In this document: one piece after another, positions 1 through 7,530 of the stretch | How the letters are laid out: each line of letters starts with the position of its first letter | Position numbering within the stretch: the stretch's first letter is position 1 | Origin: JACOUT01 sp964580865 | GTDB taxonomy: Bacteria; Myxococcota; UBA727; VGSZ01 | NCBI GenBank assembly: GCA_964580865.1 | Contig: CAZONM010000109.1 | Location: 1-14,909, forward strand | Direction of reading: 5' to 3' | Length of the DNA stretch: 14,909 bases | Made by a program: the position numbers and the translations under genes | Notes under the pieces: model-generated | What the model was told of the DNA's origin: nothing | The model's input: the letters and a program-made list of their open reading frames with translations, nothing else | Databases searched by the model: none

Positions 1-2337
1 CGCCTCGCGCGGCAAGCGGTAGGCGGGGATGCCCCAGCGCAACAGCCCGCCGGCCGCGTCGCGCGCCTCGTAGAGGTCCACGCGGTAGCCGCGCGCGCGT
101 AGGTCGTACGCGGCGGCCAGACCCGCGGGCCCCGCGCCCACCACCGCCACGGCGCGCCCGTGCTCGCTCTCGCGCGGCTGCGAACGCACCTCCTGCGGGT
201 GATCGTTGGCCCACTCGACCACGAAGCGCTTGAGGTCGTTGATGGCCACGGGCGCGTCGGTGGCCGCGCGAGCGCACACCTGCTCGCAGGGGCGGTGGCA
301 CACGCGGCACACCGCCTCGGGCAGCGGCAGCCCGTCGAGGATCAGCTCGAGCGCGTGTCCGTACTGGCCCGCGGCGATGTGCGTGGCGTAGCCCTGGATG
401 CACAGGAACAGCGGGCAGCGGGTCGCGCACGGGGCCACGGCGGGGCGCGCAACTGGCGGATCGTTGTGCTCCTCGAGCGCGCGCGCCCGCGCCATCGAAC
501 GCTCGAAGGGCTTCATCACCGACTGCCGGCAGCGATGGCCGAGCGCCTCGCGCCCGCACTTGCGACACGTGTCGTTATCCACCTGGGTGCGCGCGGGCGC
601 GCGCGCGGGCGCGTCGTCGACGATGGGCGGGTTCTCGATGCCCTCGCGGTGCAAGAACACCGGGCATGGCCGCTCGAGGATGAGCACGCTCGGCCCCGTC
701 GCGTCGCGCGCGCGCTCGAAGGCCGCGTGCGTGGCCGCCGTTTGCCACGGGTCCACGCGCTCCACGTGCGTGACGCCGAGGGCGCGCACGATGGTCGCGA
801 TGTCGACGCGCCGGCGCACGCGCGCGTCGCCGTGCCCGCCGCTCTTGCCGGCCCCGATCTGGACCAGCGGGCTCTCCTGAAAGCCCGTCATGGCGGTGAC
901 GTCGTTGTCGAGCACCACGGCCACCACGTCGGCGTCTTCCTTCACTACGTCGAGCAGCGCGGGCATGCCCGAGTGAAAGAACGTCGAGTCGCCCAGGAAG
1001 GCCACGGTGCGCTGCTTGAGCATGCGCGACACGCCCGCCGCCAGCGCGATGCCCGATCCCATCGACACCAGCGCGTCGCCGGCGTCGAACGGCGGCGACG
1101 CCCCCAGCGTGTAGCAGCCGATGTCGTTGAACATCAGCGCGTCGTCGCCGAAGACCGCCTTGACCGCCACGAACGCGCTGCGGTGCGGGCACCCCGAGCA
1201 CAGGATGGGCGGGCGCGCGGGCAGCGGCGGGCCCGCGGCGGGCGTGGCATCGACGGTGAGCGGCAGCGCGAGCGCGGCCACCACCGCCTGCGCCACAGCG
1301 GCGCGGGTTAGCTCGCCGTGCGTTGGCACGTGCGCGGTGCGCTGCCCGAGGATGCGCACGGGCAGCCCGTGCACCGACGCCAGGCTGCGCAGCGCGTCCT
1401 CGAGGAACGGCGACAGCTCCTCGACGACGAGCAGCTCGTCGAGGCCCCGCAGCTGCTCCACCAGCCACTCCGCGGGCAGCGGGTGCACGGCCGCCACGCG
1501 CAAGAACGCGAGCCCGTCGTCGCGCGCGCGCTCGCGCAGCGGCTCGGCCAGCACGTCGGCGCACAGGGCCGCGGCGGCGCCCGACGAGAGCACCGCGCGC
1601 CGCCCCTGCCCCACGCGCGAGAACGCGCCGCCGTCGTCGAGGATGGCGCGGCGGGCGCGCGCCAGGCGCTCCTCGATCTGGCCGCGCAGGCGCCGCGCGT
1701 TCACCGGCACCGGCAAGAGGCGCGCGGGATCGCGCACGAAGCCACGCACCACGGGCGCGCGCCGCGGTCCCAGGCGCACGGGCGCGCGCGCGTGGCACAC
1801 CCGCGTAGTCGGGCGCAGCAGCACCGGTAAGTTTGACGATTCCGAAAGCTCGAAAGCGAAGCGCGTCAAGCGCAGCGCCTCGTCTGGCGTCGCGGGATCG
1901 AGCGTGGGCAGGTGCAGCATGTCGGCCAGATGCCGCTGGTCCTGCTCGTTGGGGCTCGTGTGGCAGCCCGGGTCGCCGGCGCTCACGATGACCATGCCCG
2001 CGCCCACGCCCATGTACGGGATGGTGCTGAGGGGATCGCCGGCGGACGACAGCCCGAGGTGCTTCATGGCCACCAACGAGCGCGCACCCGCGAGCGAGGC
2101 GGCGAAGGCCAGCTCCACGGCGATCTTCTCGTTGACCGCGTACTCGAAGCCGACGCCCACGGTGTCGGACAGCGCGGCGAAGGCGTCGGTGACCTCCGAC
2201 GACGGCGTGCCCGGATAGCCGGTGGCGAAGGCCACGCCGGCTTCGAGCGCGCCGCGCACGATGGCCTCGTTGCCGAGCAGCAACACCTCGCCACCGTCGG
2301 CGAGCAAGGCGCTGTCGGCCCGCGGCCCGCGCGCCAC
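1..2337 (-). CDS. iorA: IorA-type TPP-dependent 2-oxoacid oxidoreductase fused to a GltD-like Fe-S/FAD-NAD(P) module (partial, cut by left edge)
   Basis: The 779 residues visible read in one open frame and run off the left edge. Residues 1-370 are the N-terminal pyrimidine-binding and transketolase-like part, with GYPGTPSSE at 40-48. Residues 380-560 are the TPP-binding part: CSGCPHRSAF at 380-389, NDIGCYTLG at 404-412, the Mg/TPP motif GDSTFFHSG at 449-457 and DNDVTAMTGFQ at 477-487. These motifs are typical of indolepyruvate:ferredoxin oxidoreductase alpha, which oxidatively decarboxylates arylpyruvates to aryl-acyl-CoA. IorA normally ends in a two-cluster ferredoxin; here only C591, C594 and C603 remain. 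A GltD/Fer4_20-type Fe-S segment follows, with cysteines between 638 and 687, then a dinucleotide-binding start (VVGAGPAGLAAAY, 732-744) and GGLLRWGIPAYRLP. The inferred role is to pass electrons from the TPP site to NAD(P), analogous to the separate flavin subunit of phenylglyoxylate:NAD oxidoreductase. The start is GTG at 2337, the first start codon after the in-frame stop of the upstream gene. Substrate is unproven, and a gamma-type (IorB) domain or gene may lie beyond the edge. Confidence 0.88.
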   Translation of the reverse strand, partial: MARGPRADSALLADGGEVLLLGNEAIVRGALEAGVAFATGYPGTPSSEVTDAFAALSDTVGVGFEYAVNEKIAVELAFAASLAGARSLVAMKHLGLSSAGDPLSTIPYMGVGAGMVIVSAGDPGCHTSPNEQDQRHLADMLHLPTLDPATPDEALRLTRFAFELSESSNLPVLLRPTTRVCHARAPVRLGPRRAPVVRGFVRDPARLLPVPVNARRLRGQIEERLARARRAILDDGGAFSRVGQGRRAVLSSGAAAALCADVLAEPLRERARDDGLAFLRVAAVHPLPAEWLVEQLRGLDELLVVEELSPFLEDALRSLASVHGLPVRILGQRTAHVPTHGELTRAAVAQAVVAALALPLTVDATPAAGPPLPARPPILCSGCPHRSAFVAVKAVFGDDALMFNDIGCYTLGASPPFDAGDALVSMGSGIALAAGVSRMLKQRTVAFLGDSTFFHSGMPALLDVVKEDADVVAVVLDNDVTAMTGFQESPLVQIGAGKSGGHGDARVRRRVDIATIVRALGVTHVERVDPWQTAATHAAFERARDATGPSVLILERPCPVFLHREGIENPPIVDDAPARAPARTQVDNDTCRKCGREALGHRCRQSVMKPFERSMARARALEEHNDPPVARPAVAPCATRCPLFLCIQGYATHIAAGQYGHALELILDGLPLPEAVCRVCHRPCEQVCARAATDAPVAINDLKRFVVEWANDHPQEVRSQPRESEHGRAVAVVGAGPAGLAAAYDLRARGYRVDLYEARDAAGGLLRWGIPAYRLPREA
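589..612 (-). repeat. Perfect 12-bp tandem duplication in an interdomain linker
   Basis: Two identical 12-base units (gcgcgcgggcgc) lie head to tail. On the minus strand each encodes Ala-Pro-Ala-Arg, giving APARAPAR in the linker between the TPP domain and the cysteine-poor ferredoxin remnant of the IorA-type fusion. The unit length keeps the reading frame. It is probably a slippage product in a disordered linker. Confidence 0.7.
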
Positions 2338-2343
2338 GACCGG

Positions 2344-2838
2344 TCAGCCCTCCACCGAGAAGCGACGCAGGCAGCAGTCGTCGCCGTCGGGCAGCGCCTT
2401 GAGCGTCTCCACGCGCAGCGAGGTGTGCAGCGTGCGGTTGATGGTGGCCACGGTGCCCTCGAACCACGCGTCGCAGCCCGGGCGGTCCTCGGCCAGCAGC
2501 CCCTTGCGCTCGTGCCAGGTGTGCCAGGGGCAACCGCGGTGGCGCACGAACGCCTCCGTGCCGTCGCGCCCGAGCTCCACCACCGCGTCCTCGCCCATGC
2601 ACACCGAGGAGAAGGCGATGCTCTCCGCGACCTGCTGCGGCAGGGGCCTGCTCGCGTCCAGGTGCTTGACGTAGGCCTCGCCGGTCCCGTCGCCGGTGAC
2701 GCGCCACATCTCCTTGACCACCTCGGTGGCGTCGAGGTTCGGCGCCACGCGCTGCACGGCCTCGCGCCAGGCGAAGTGCTGCGCGCGCGTGATCTCGCAC
2801 AGGATGCGGAAGCGCTTCTCGACGGGGGGATCGCCCAT
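2344..2838 (-). CDS. Small cysteine-containing protein, possibly L-2-amino-thiazoline-4-carboxylic acid hydrolase-like
   Basis: This is a 164-residue soluble protein with no signal peptide or membrane helix. The C-terminal pattern LPDGDDCCLRRF (149-160) and a central RGCPWHTWHERKGLL segment recall the L-2-amino-thiazoline-4-carboxylic acid hydrolase-like family (Pfam PF14196). That assignment is from memory of the family pattern and is tentative. The ATG at 2838 has an upstream GCGAGG that may act as a ribosome binding site. The stop lies 6 bases before the GTG of the IorA-type gene, so the two are almost certainly co-transcribed and probably serve one pathway. A candidate operator lies about 55-75 bases upstream of the start. 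The function is unknown; a role in handling an acyl or thioester product of the oxidoreductase is only a guess from position. Confidence 0.75.
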   Translation of the reverse strand: MGDPPVEKRFRILCEITRAQHFAWREAVQRVAPNLDATEVVKEMWRVTGDGTGEAYVKHLDASRPLPQQVAESIAFSSVCMGEDAVVELGRDGTEAFVRHRGCPWHTWHERKGLLAEDRPGCDAWFEGTVATINRTLHTSLRVETLKALPDGDDCCLRRFSVEG

Positions 2839-2891
2839 GGTTGGCCTCGCTGGCGAAAGCCTAGCGGCGTGAGCGCCCGGGGCCAGGGTTA

Positions 2892-2913
2892 TTTTGACGA
2901 ACGTTCGTTGAAA
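2892..2913. promoter_or_regulatory. Palindromic operator candidate (TetR-family type) in the promoter region of the IorA operon
   Basis: The core ACGAACGTTCGT at 2897-2908 is a perfect 12-base palindrome. The flanks TTT and AAA (2892-2894, 2911-2913) extend the symmetry to 18 of 22 bases. It sits in a clearly AT-rich island in the 106-base gap upstream of the minus-strand operon. Palindromes of this ACGAAC/GTTCGT kind are typical of TetR-family repressors, including regulators of acyl-CoA and aromatic catabolism. On the minus strand, TTTCTT and AAATAA flank the core at 17-base spacing, so the site may overlap a weak core promoter. No regulator gene is present in the window. Confidence 0.55.
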
Positions 2914-2944
2914 GAAACATCCGATTAGTTCGTGCCGCAGCGCG

Positions 2945-4036
2945 TCAGGTCGCCCGCGGCAGCGTCACCGTGAAGCACGTACCGGCGCTCGCGTCGGAGG
3001 TGAACGCGATGGTTCCGCCGTGCGCCAGCACGAGCTGTTCGGTGATGTACAGGCCGAGGCCAAGGCCGCCACCCTTGCGCTCGCGCTGCTGGCCACGAAA
3101 GGGCGCGAACAAGACCGGCCGCAGCTCGTCGGGGATGGGCGCGCCCTGGTTGTGCACGGCGAGGACGACGCGCGCGGGGTCGGAGCCGTCGATGCGCACG
3201 GCGATGGGCGTGCCGGGCGCGCCGTGCTGCAGGGCGTTGCCCACCAGGTTCGCCACCACCTGCTGCAGCCGGTCAGCGTCCCAGCGCCCGGTGACGTCGC
3301 CCTCGACCTGCAGCCGCCCGCGCGCCCGCGACTCCTCCGACTCGTCGAGCACGCCGCGGACCACGCTGCCCAGATCGACGACGGAGCGCGTCAGCGCGAT
3401 GCCCGTCCCCAAGCGCAGGCGCGTGAGATCGAGCAGTTGTTCCACCATGCGCGTCATGCGTTGGCCGCTCGCGAGGATGCGGGTCAGCGGCTCGCGCAGC
3501 GACTCGTCATCGGCGCGGCCGAGCAGGATCTGCGCGCACATGATGATGCCGCTCAACGGGTTGCGCAGGTCGTGACCGAGGATGCCCATGAACATCTCGC
3601 GCATGCGGTCTTGCTCGCGCAACAGCTGCCGGTGCCGCTCGAGGGTGGCGAACACCTCCACCTTGCTGCGCAGGACGTGCGGCTCGACGGGCTTGAACAG
3701 GAAGTCCACGGCGCCGGCGTCGTACCCTTGGAACACGCGGGACTGGTCGCGCGCGCCGGCGGTGACAAAGATGATGGGCACGTACCGCGTCTTCTCCACG
3801 CCCCGCATGAGCTCGGCCAGCGCGAACCCGTCCATCTCGGGCATCTGGACGTCGACGATGGCGAGCGCCACGTCGCGCGCCAACAGGACCTCGAGCGCCG
3901 CCGCGCCCGACGGCGCTGTGACGATCTCGATGTCCTCGCGGCGCAGCATGGCCTCGAGCGCCACGAGGTTGGCCGGCACGTCATCGACGATGAGGATGAC
4001 CGGCCGAGCGACCGGTGCGCTGCCCATGGGCGCCAT
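2945..4036 (-). CDS. Receiver-histidine kinase (REC-HisKA-HATPase), cytoplasmic
   Basis: This 363-residue protein has no membrane segment. An N-terminal receiver domain spans about 12-128, with the acidic pair D18-D19, phospho-acceptor D62 in VDVQMPEMDG and K115 in FKP. It is followed by a HisKA domain with phospho-acceptor H155 in GHDLRNP and a HATPase_c domain: N box around N263/N267 (NLVGNALQHG) and G box GGGLGLGLYI (322-331). The expected role is to take phosphate from, or be tuned by, the upstream hybrid kinase and to pass the signal on. The start chosen is ATG at 4036, which shares one base with the cheR stop (TGATG) and has GGAGGG just upstream. The frame stays open further upstream, but that part overlaps cheR and has no receiver homology. 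It is the last gene of a three-gene coupled unit. No output or DNA-binding domain is present. Confidence 0.93.
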   Translation of the reverse strand: MAPMGSAPVARPVILIVDDVPANLVALEAMLRREDIEIVTAPSGAAALEVLLARDVALAIVDVQMPEMDGFALAELMRGVEKTRYVPIIFVTAGARDQSRVFQGYDAGAVDFLFKPVEPHVLRSKVEVFATLERHRQLLREQDRMREMFMGILGHDLRNPLSGIIMCAQILLGRADDESLREPLTRILASGQRMTRMVEQLLDLTRLRLGTGIALTRSVVDLGSVVRGVLDESEESRARGRLQVEGDVTGRWDADRLQQVVANLVGNALQHGAPGTPIAVRIDGSDPARVVLAVHNQGAPIPDELRPVLFAPFRGQQRERKGGGLGLGLYITEQLVLAHGGTIAFTSDASAGTCFTVTLPRAT

Positions 4037-4860
4037 CACACCCTCCGGAAGAGGCGCTCGGGGCCAACGAAGGGCTCGAAGCGCTCGCCGCCGCGCGACG
4101 CGGCCAGCGACTCCGACGCCCCGAGCGCAAGGAAACCGCGCGCGCACAGCGTGTCGACGAAGATGGTGAGCGCGCGCTCACGGAGCTCGTGCGCGAAGTA
4201 GATGAGCACATTGCGGCACGACACCGCCTGCACCTCAGCGAACGCGCCGTCGGTCGCGAGGCTGTGCTCGGAGAACATCACGCGCGCGCGCAGCTGATCG
4301 TCGAAGCGAATGGTGCCGCCCTGCTGGTGCACGTGATCCGACAAGCGCCCGCGACCGCCCGCGGCGAGGTAGTTCCGCTCGAAGGCCGCGGCGTGCTCAG
4401 CAGAGTACACACCCGCCGCGCCCGTGCTCAGCGCCTGCTCGTCGATGTCGGTGGCGTACACCAAGGAGCGCTCGAGCAGCCCGGCCTCGCGCAAGATGAC
4501 GGCCAGTGAGTACGCCTCCTCGCCGGTGCCGCACCCTGCCACCCACACGCGGATCGACGGGTAGGTGGCCAACAGCGGCACGACGTCGTCGCGCCAGGCG
4601 CGGAAGTGCGACGGATCGCGGAACAGCTCCGTGACGCTGTTGGTGAGCGCCCGCGCCACCGAGGTGAGCGCCGCCGCCTCCCGCCGCACCAGCGCCGTCA
4701 GCGCCATGATGTCCGTGACGCCGAGCGCCGCTTGCGCGCGCGCGACGCCGCGTTCGAGCGCCGGGCGCGCGTAGCCGCGGAAGTCGACGTGCCGACGGCG
4801 CAAGAGCTCCTCGAGCAGCGGCGCGAGCTTGTCGTACGGCGGCACGAGTATCGTCGTCAC
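4036..4860 (-). CDS. cheR: CheR-family SAM-dependent protein-glutamate methyltransferase
   Basis: This 274-residue protein is the usual length for free-standing CheR. An N-terminal helical domain (about 1-75) leads to the conserved TNSVTELFRDPSHF stretch (73-86). The SAM-binding motif is VAGCGTGEEAYSLA (107-120), followed by ATDID (136-140) and CRNVLIYF (215-222). CheR enzymes methylate glutamates on chemoreceptor helices. There is no pentapeptide-binding or TPR extension. The start is GTG at 4860, whose GTGA overlaps the stop of the upstream hybrid kinase, and the stop overlaps the next ATG, so translation is coupled on both sides. No CheB, CheW or chemoreceptor gene lies in the window. The likely partners are therefore the two flanking kinases rather than a flagellar chemotaxis array (inference). 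Confidence 0.93.
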   Translation of the reverse strand: MTTILVPPYDKLAPLLEELLRRRHVDFRGYARPALERGVARAQAALGVTDIMALTALVRREAAALTSVARALTNSVTELFRDPSHFRAWRDDVVPLLATYPSIRVWVAGCGTGEEAYSLAVILREAGLLERSLVYATDIDEQALSTGAAGVYSAEHAAAFERNYLAAGGRGRLSDHVHQQGGTIRFDDQLRARVMFSEHSLATDGAFAEVQAVSCRNVLIYFAHELRERALTIFVDTLCARGFLALGASESLAASRGGERFEPFVGPERLFRRV

Positions 4861-7430
4861 GGCGTCAACCAGGTGCGCAGGGCCGCCAACAATCGCTCAC
4901 CGTCGACGGGCTTGGTCAGGTGGTCGTTGGCGCCCGCCGCCAGGCTGCGATCGCGATCGTCGGGCATCGCCTTGGCCGTCAGCGTGATGATGGGCACCGC
5001 GCGGTACTGCTGGTGGACCCGGATGCGCTTGGTGGCCTCGAGGCCGTCGAGCTCGGGCAGCATGACATCCATCAGCACCAGGTCGACGCGCGGTGCGTGT
5101 TCCAGGCGCGCCAGCGCCTCGACGCCGGTGCGCGCCACGTCGACGGCGACGCCGCGGGGCTCGAGCATGCTGGTGAGCGCGAACACGTTGCGGATGTCGT
5201 CCTCGACCAAGAGCACGCGGCGCCCGGTCAAGGTGGCGTCGGGCGCCGGCGGCACCCGCGCGCTGGCGGCGCCCTCGCCCGCGGTCGCGTCGCCGTGCAG
5301 CAGGCGATGGACCTCGTCGAACAACCGCTCCGGGGAGCTCGCGCCCTTGACGATGACGGCGCGAGCCCATTGCCGCAGGCGGTGCTCATCGTCGGCCGAC
5401 AGCGCGCGCGCGGTGTGCACGATGACCGGCGGTAGCGCGCCCGCGCCGTTGCCTGCGCGCTCGAGCCACTCCACACCGCTCACGTCCGGCAGGATGAGAT
5501 CGAGCACCAGGCAGTCGAAGGTGGCCGCCGCGAGCATCGCCGTCGCCTCGGCGGCGCTCGCGGCCCCCGCCACGTCGAGCCCGCGCGCGCGCAGCATCGC
5601 GCTGAGCGCGTCTCGCAGCGCAGCGTCGTCTTCCACCACCAGCACGCTGCGGCGCGCGCCACCCCGCACCGCGGGTGCAGCGTCGTGCAGCGCGGCCCGC
5701 GTGGTCGCCGCGGGCGCACCGGCCTCGACGGCCAGGCGCCGCGCGACCGTGACGGTGAACGTGCTGCCCTTGCCCGGTGTGCTCTCGAGCGCGACGTCAC
5801 CGCCGAGGAGGGCCGCCAGCTCGCGGGAGATCGACAGGCCGAGCCCGGTGCCGCCGTACTTGCGGCTGGTGGTGCCGTCGGCTTGGCTGAAGGCCTCGAA
5901 GATCCCCTGATGGTGCTCGGGCGCGATGCCGATGCCGGTGTCGGCGACCGCGAACGCCACGCGCCGGGCGGGCGCCGGGCTTACCTTCACCTCGACGTGG
6001 CCGGCGTCGGTGAACTTGAGCGCGTTTGACACGAGGTTCGTGAGGATCTGCTGCAGGCGCAGCCGATCGGTCTCGATGGTGGTGGGGCAGTCGGCCTCAG
6101 ATCGGAGGCGCAGCTCGAGCTTCTTCTCGGCCGCCAGCGGCGCGAAGCGTCGCCGCAGGTCGTCGAGGACGCCGGCGATGGTCACCGGCTCCACCTGCAG
6201 CGCTACGCGCCCTGCCTCGATCTTCGACAGGTCGAGGATGTCGTTGATCAATGTCAGGAGGTCGTTTCCCGACGCGGCGATGCTGGCGGCGAACTTGACC
6301 TGCTCCGCCGTGAGGTTGCCACCGGCATTCTCGGCGAGGAGACGCGCGAGGATCAGCAGGCTGTTGAGGGGCGTGCGCAGCTCGTGCGACATGTTCGCGA
6401 GGAACTCCGACTTGTAGCGGCTGGCGCGCTCGAAGTCGGTGGCCGTGCGCGCCAGCGCGCGCCCTTGCTCGTCGAGGGTGTCGTTGGCGGCGCGCAGCTC
6501 CTCGTTGGCCGCATGCAGCTTGTCGTTCCCCGCGCGCAGCGCGTCTTGCTGCGCCAGGAGCTCCTCGGCCTGGCGCCGCGTCTCCTCCAAGAGCTCGTGC
6601 TGCCGCTGCCGGTACCGCGCCGAGCGACACGCGGTGCCGAGGGTCTGCGACACCTCGTCGAGCAAGGTGCGCACGCGCGCGCTCGGGGCGGCGAGGAAGC
6701 CAAGCTCGAGCACGCCGTTGGCCGCACCGTCGATCACCGTGGGCACGACCAAGAGCGCGCGCGGCACGGCCGCGCCCGTGGCCGAGCGGACCTCGACGTA
6801 CCCTGCCGGCAGCGCGTCGAGCGCGAGCACGCGACCCTCCGCCGCCGCTTGACCTACCAGCCCCTCGCCCGGTGCGATGAGCTCCGGCGCTGCGTTGGCG
6901 CCGCCGCGCGCGAAGGTCCCACAGCGACGGAGCTGGCCGTCATCGAGCCGCAGGTAGGCAGCGCCAACTTGCGCATCCAGGTAGTGCGCCAGGAACGAGA
7001 GCGCGCGCTGGCCGAGCTCGTCGATGCTCAGCTCGCCCTGCAGGCGCGCCGCGAGCTGGTTCTTGCCCGCGGCCACCCACGCGTCTTCGGCGCTCCGCAC
7101 CTTCGCCCGCACGAACTGCCGGATGGTGACGCCCAAGAGCAGCAGCGTCAGGAAGCCGAAGACGCGGTTCACCTGCGCGATGCGCACGATCTCGGCGTCG
7201 ACTGGCAGCGGCTTGAACAGGTAGCCGGCCACGTTGAGCACGGCGGCGACGACGGCCACCACCAGCGGCGCCGTGGGCCGCCAGGCGAACAGGCACGCGA
7301 CCACCGGGATGAGGTAGAGGGACCACGCCGGGATGCCGAGCGGCAGGATCTCGAAATCGACGAGCAACACGAGGGTGACGAGCACCCCGACGATCGCGTA
7401 CAGCGCCCGATCGTTTCTTGCCGGGATCAC
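4857..7430 (-). CDS. Membrane hybrid histidine kinase: 4TM-GAF-coiled coil-HisKA-HATPase-REC-REC
   Basis: This 857-residue protein begins with about four membrane helices (roughly 8-110), a layout common at the N-terminus of sensor kinases. A GAF domain spans about 130-265 and a Gln/Glu/Ala-rich coiled coil about 270-338. HisKA follows, with phospho-acceptor H349 in MSHELRTPLN. HATPase_c has NLVSNALKF at 465-473 and GGTGLGLSIS at 526-535. The first receiver has D644 (DLILPD) and K695; the second has D788 (MDVMLPELDG) and K840. Both receivers keep the Asp and Lys needed for phosphorylation. The GTG start at 7430 has AGGAG 8 bases upstream. The frame extends to a TTG at 7520, but that part is not membrane-like and has no comparable ribosome site. 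Its stop overlaps the cheR GTG. It is the probable signal input of the unit; the ligand is unknown. Confidence 0.93.
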   Translation of the reverse strand: MIPARNDRALYAIVGVLVTLVLLVDFEILPLGIPAWSLYLIPVVACLFAWRPTAPLVVAVVAAVLNVAGYLFKPLPVDAEIVRIAQVNRVFGFLTLLLLGVTIRQFVRAKVRSAEDAWVAAGKNQLAARLQGELSIDELGQRALSFLAHYLDAQVGAAYLRLDDGQLRRCGTFARGGANAAPELIAPGEGLVGQAAAEGRVLALDALPAGYVEVRSATGAAVPRALLVVPTVIDGAANGVLELGFLAAPSARVRTLLDEVSQTLGTACRSARYRQRQHELLEETRRQAEELLAQQDALRAGNDKLHAANEELRAANDTLDEQGRALARTATDFERASRYKSEFLANMSHELRTPLNSLLILARLLAENAGGNLTAEQVKFAASIAASGNDLLTLINDILDLSKIEAGRVALQVEPVTIAGVLDDLRRRFAPLAAEKKLELRLRSEADCPTTIETDRLRLQQILTNLVSNALKFTDAGHVEVKVSPAPARRVAFAVADTGIGIAPEHHQGIFEAFSQADGTTSRKYGGTGLGLSISRELAALLGGDVALESTPGKGSTFTVTVARRLAVEAGAPAATTRAALHDAAPAVRGGARRSVLVVEDDAALRDALSAMLRARGLDVAGAASAAEATAMLAAATFDCLVLDLILPDVSGVEWLERAGNGAGALPPVIVHTARALSADDEHRLRQWARAVIVKGASSPERLFDEVHRLLHGDATAGEGAASARVPPAPDATLTGRRVLLVEDDIRNVFALTSMLEPRGVAVDVARTGVEALARLEHAPRVDLVLMDVMLPELDGLEATKRIRVHQQYRAVPIITLTAKAMPDDRDRSLAAGANDHLTKPVDGERLLAALRTWLTP

Positions 7431-7530
7431 GCCCGCGTCTCCTGCAACGCCACCTCGACCACGAAAGCGTCCTGCCGCCTCTGGCGCAGGCACGCAATCG
7501 CGTCGGTCGCACCTCGGCAACCTGACGTGC

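Noticed and set aside
160..1311. Long plus-strand open frame opposite the IorA-type gene
   Set aside because: It is Arg/His/Ala-rich with no recognisable domain. It mirrors the codon bias of the minus-strand gene, which has clear TPP-enzyme motifs.
575..2800. 741-codon minus-strand open frame overlapping both genes of the IorA operon
   Set aside because: The translation is almost pure Arg/Ala/Gly low complexity. The adjacent frame encodes the recognisable oxidoreductase and the 164-residue protein.
2933..2961. Hairpin TGCCGC/GCGGCA around the stop codon of the receiver-kinase as a terminator
   Set aside because: The stem is only 6 bases with a 17-base loop and no T-tract, which is expected by chance at this GC content.
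4037..4147. 37-residue N-terminal extension of the receiver-kinase
   Set aside because: It lies inside cheR, is Arg-rich and has no homology to a receiver. ATG 4036 has GGAGGG upstream and overlaps the cheR stop.
7431..7530. Possible regulatory signals or a small gene between the MFS gene and the hybrid kinase
   Set aside because: Apart from the AGGAG ribosome site of the kinase, no promoter, repeat or hairpin stands out. The open frame here is just the upstream run of the kinase frame.
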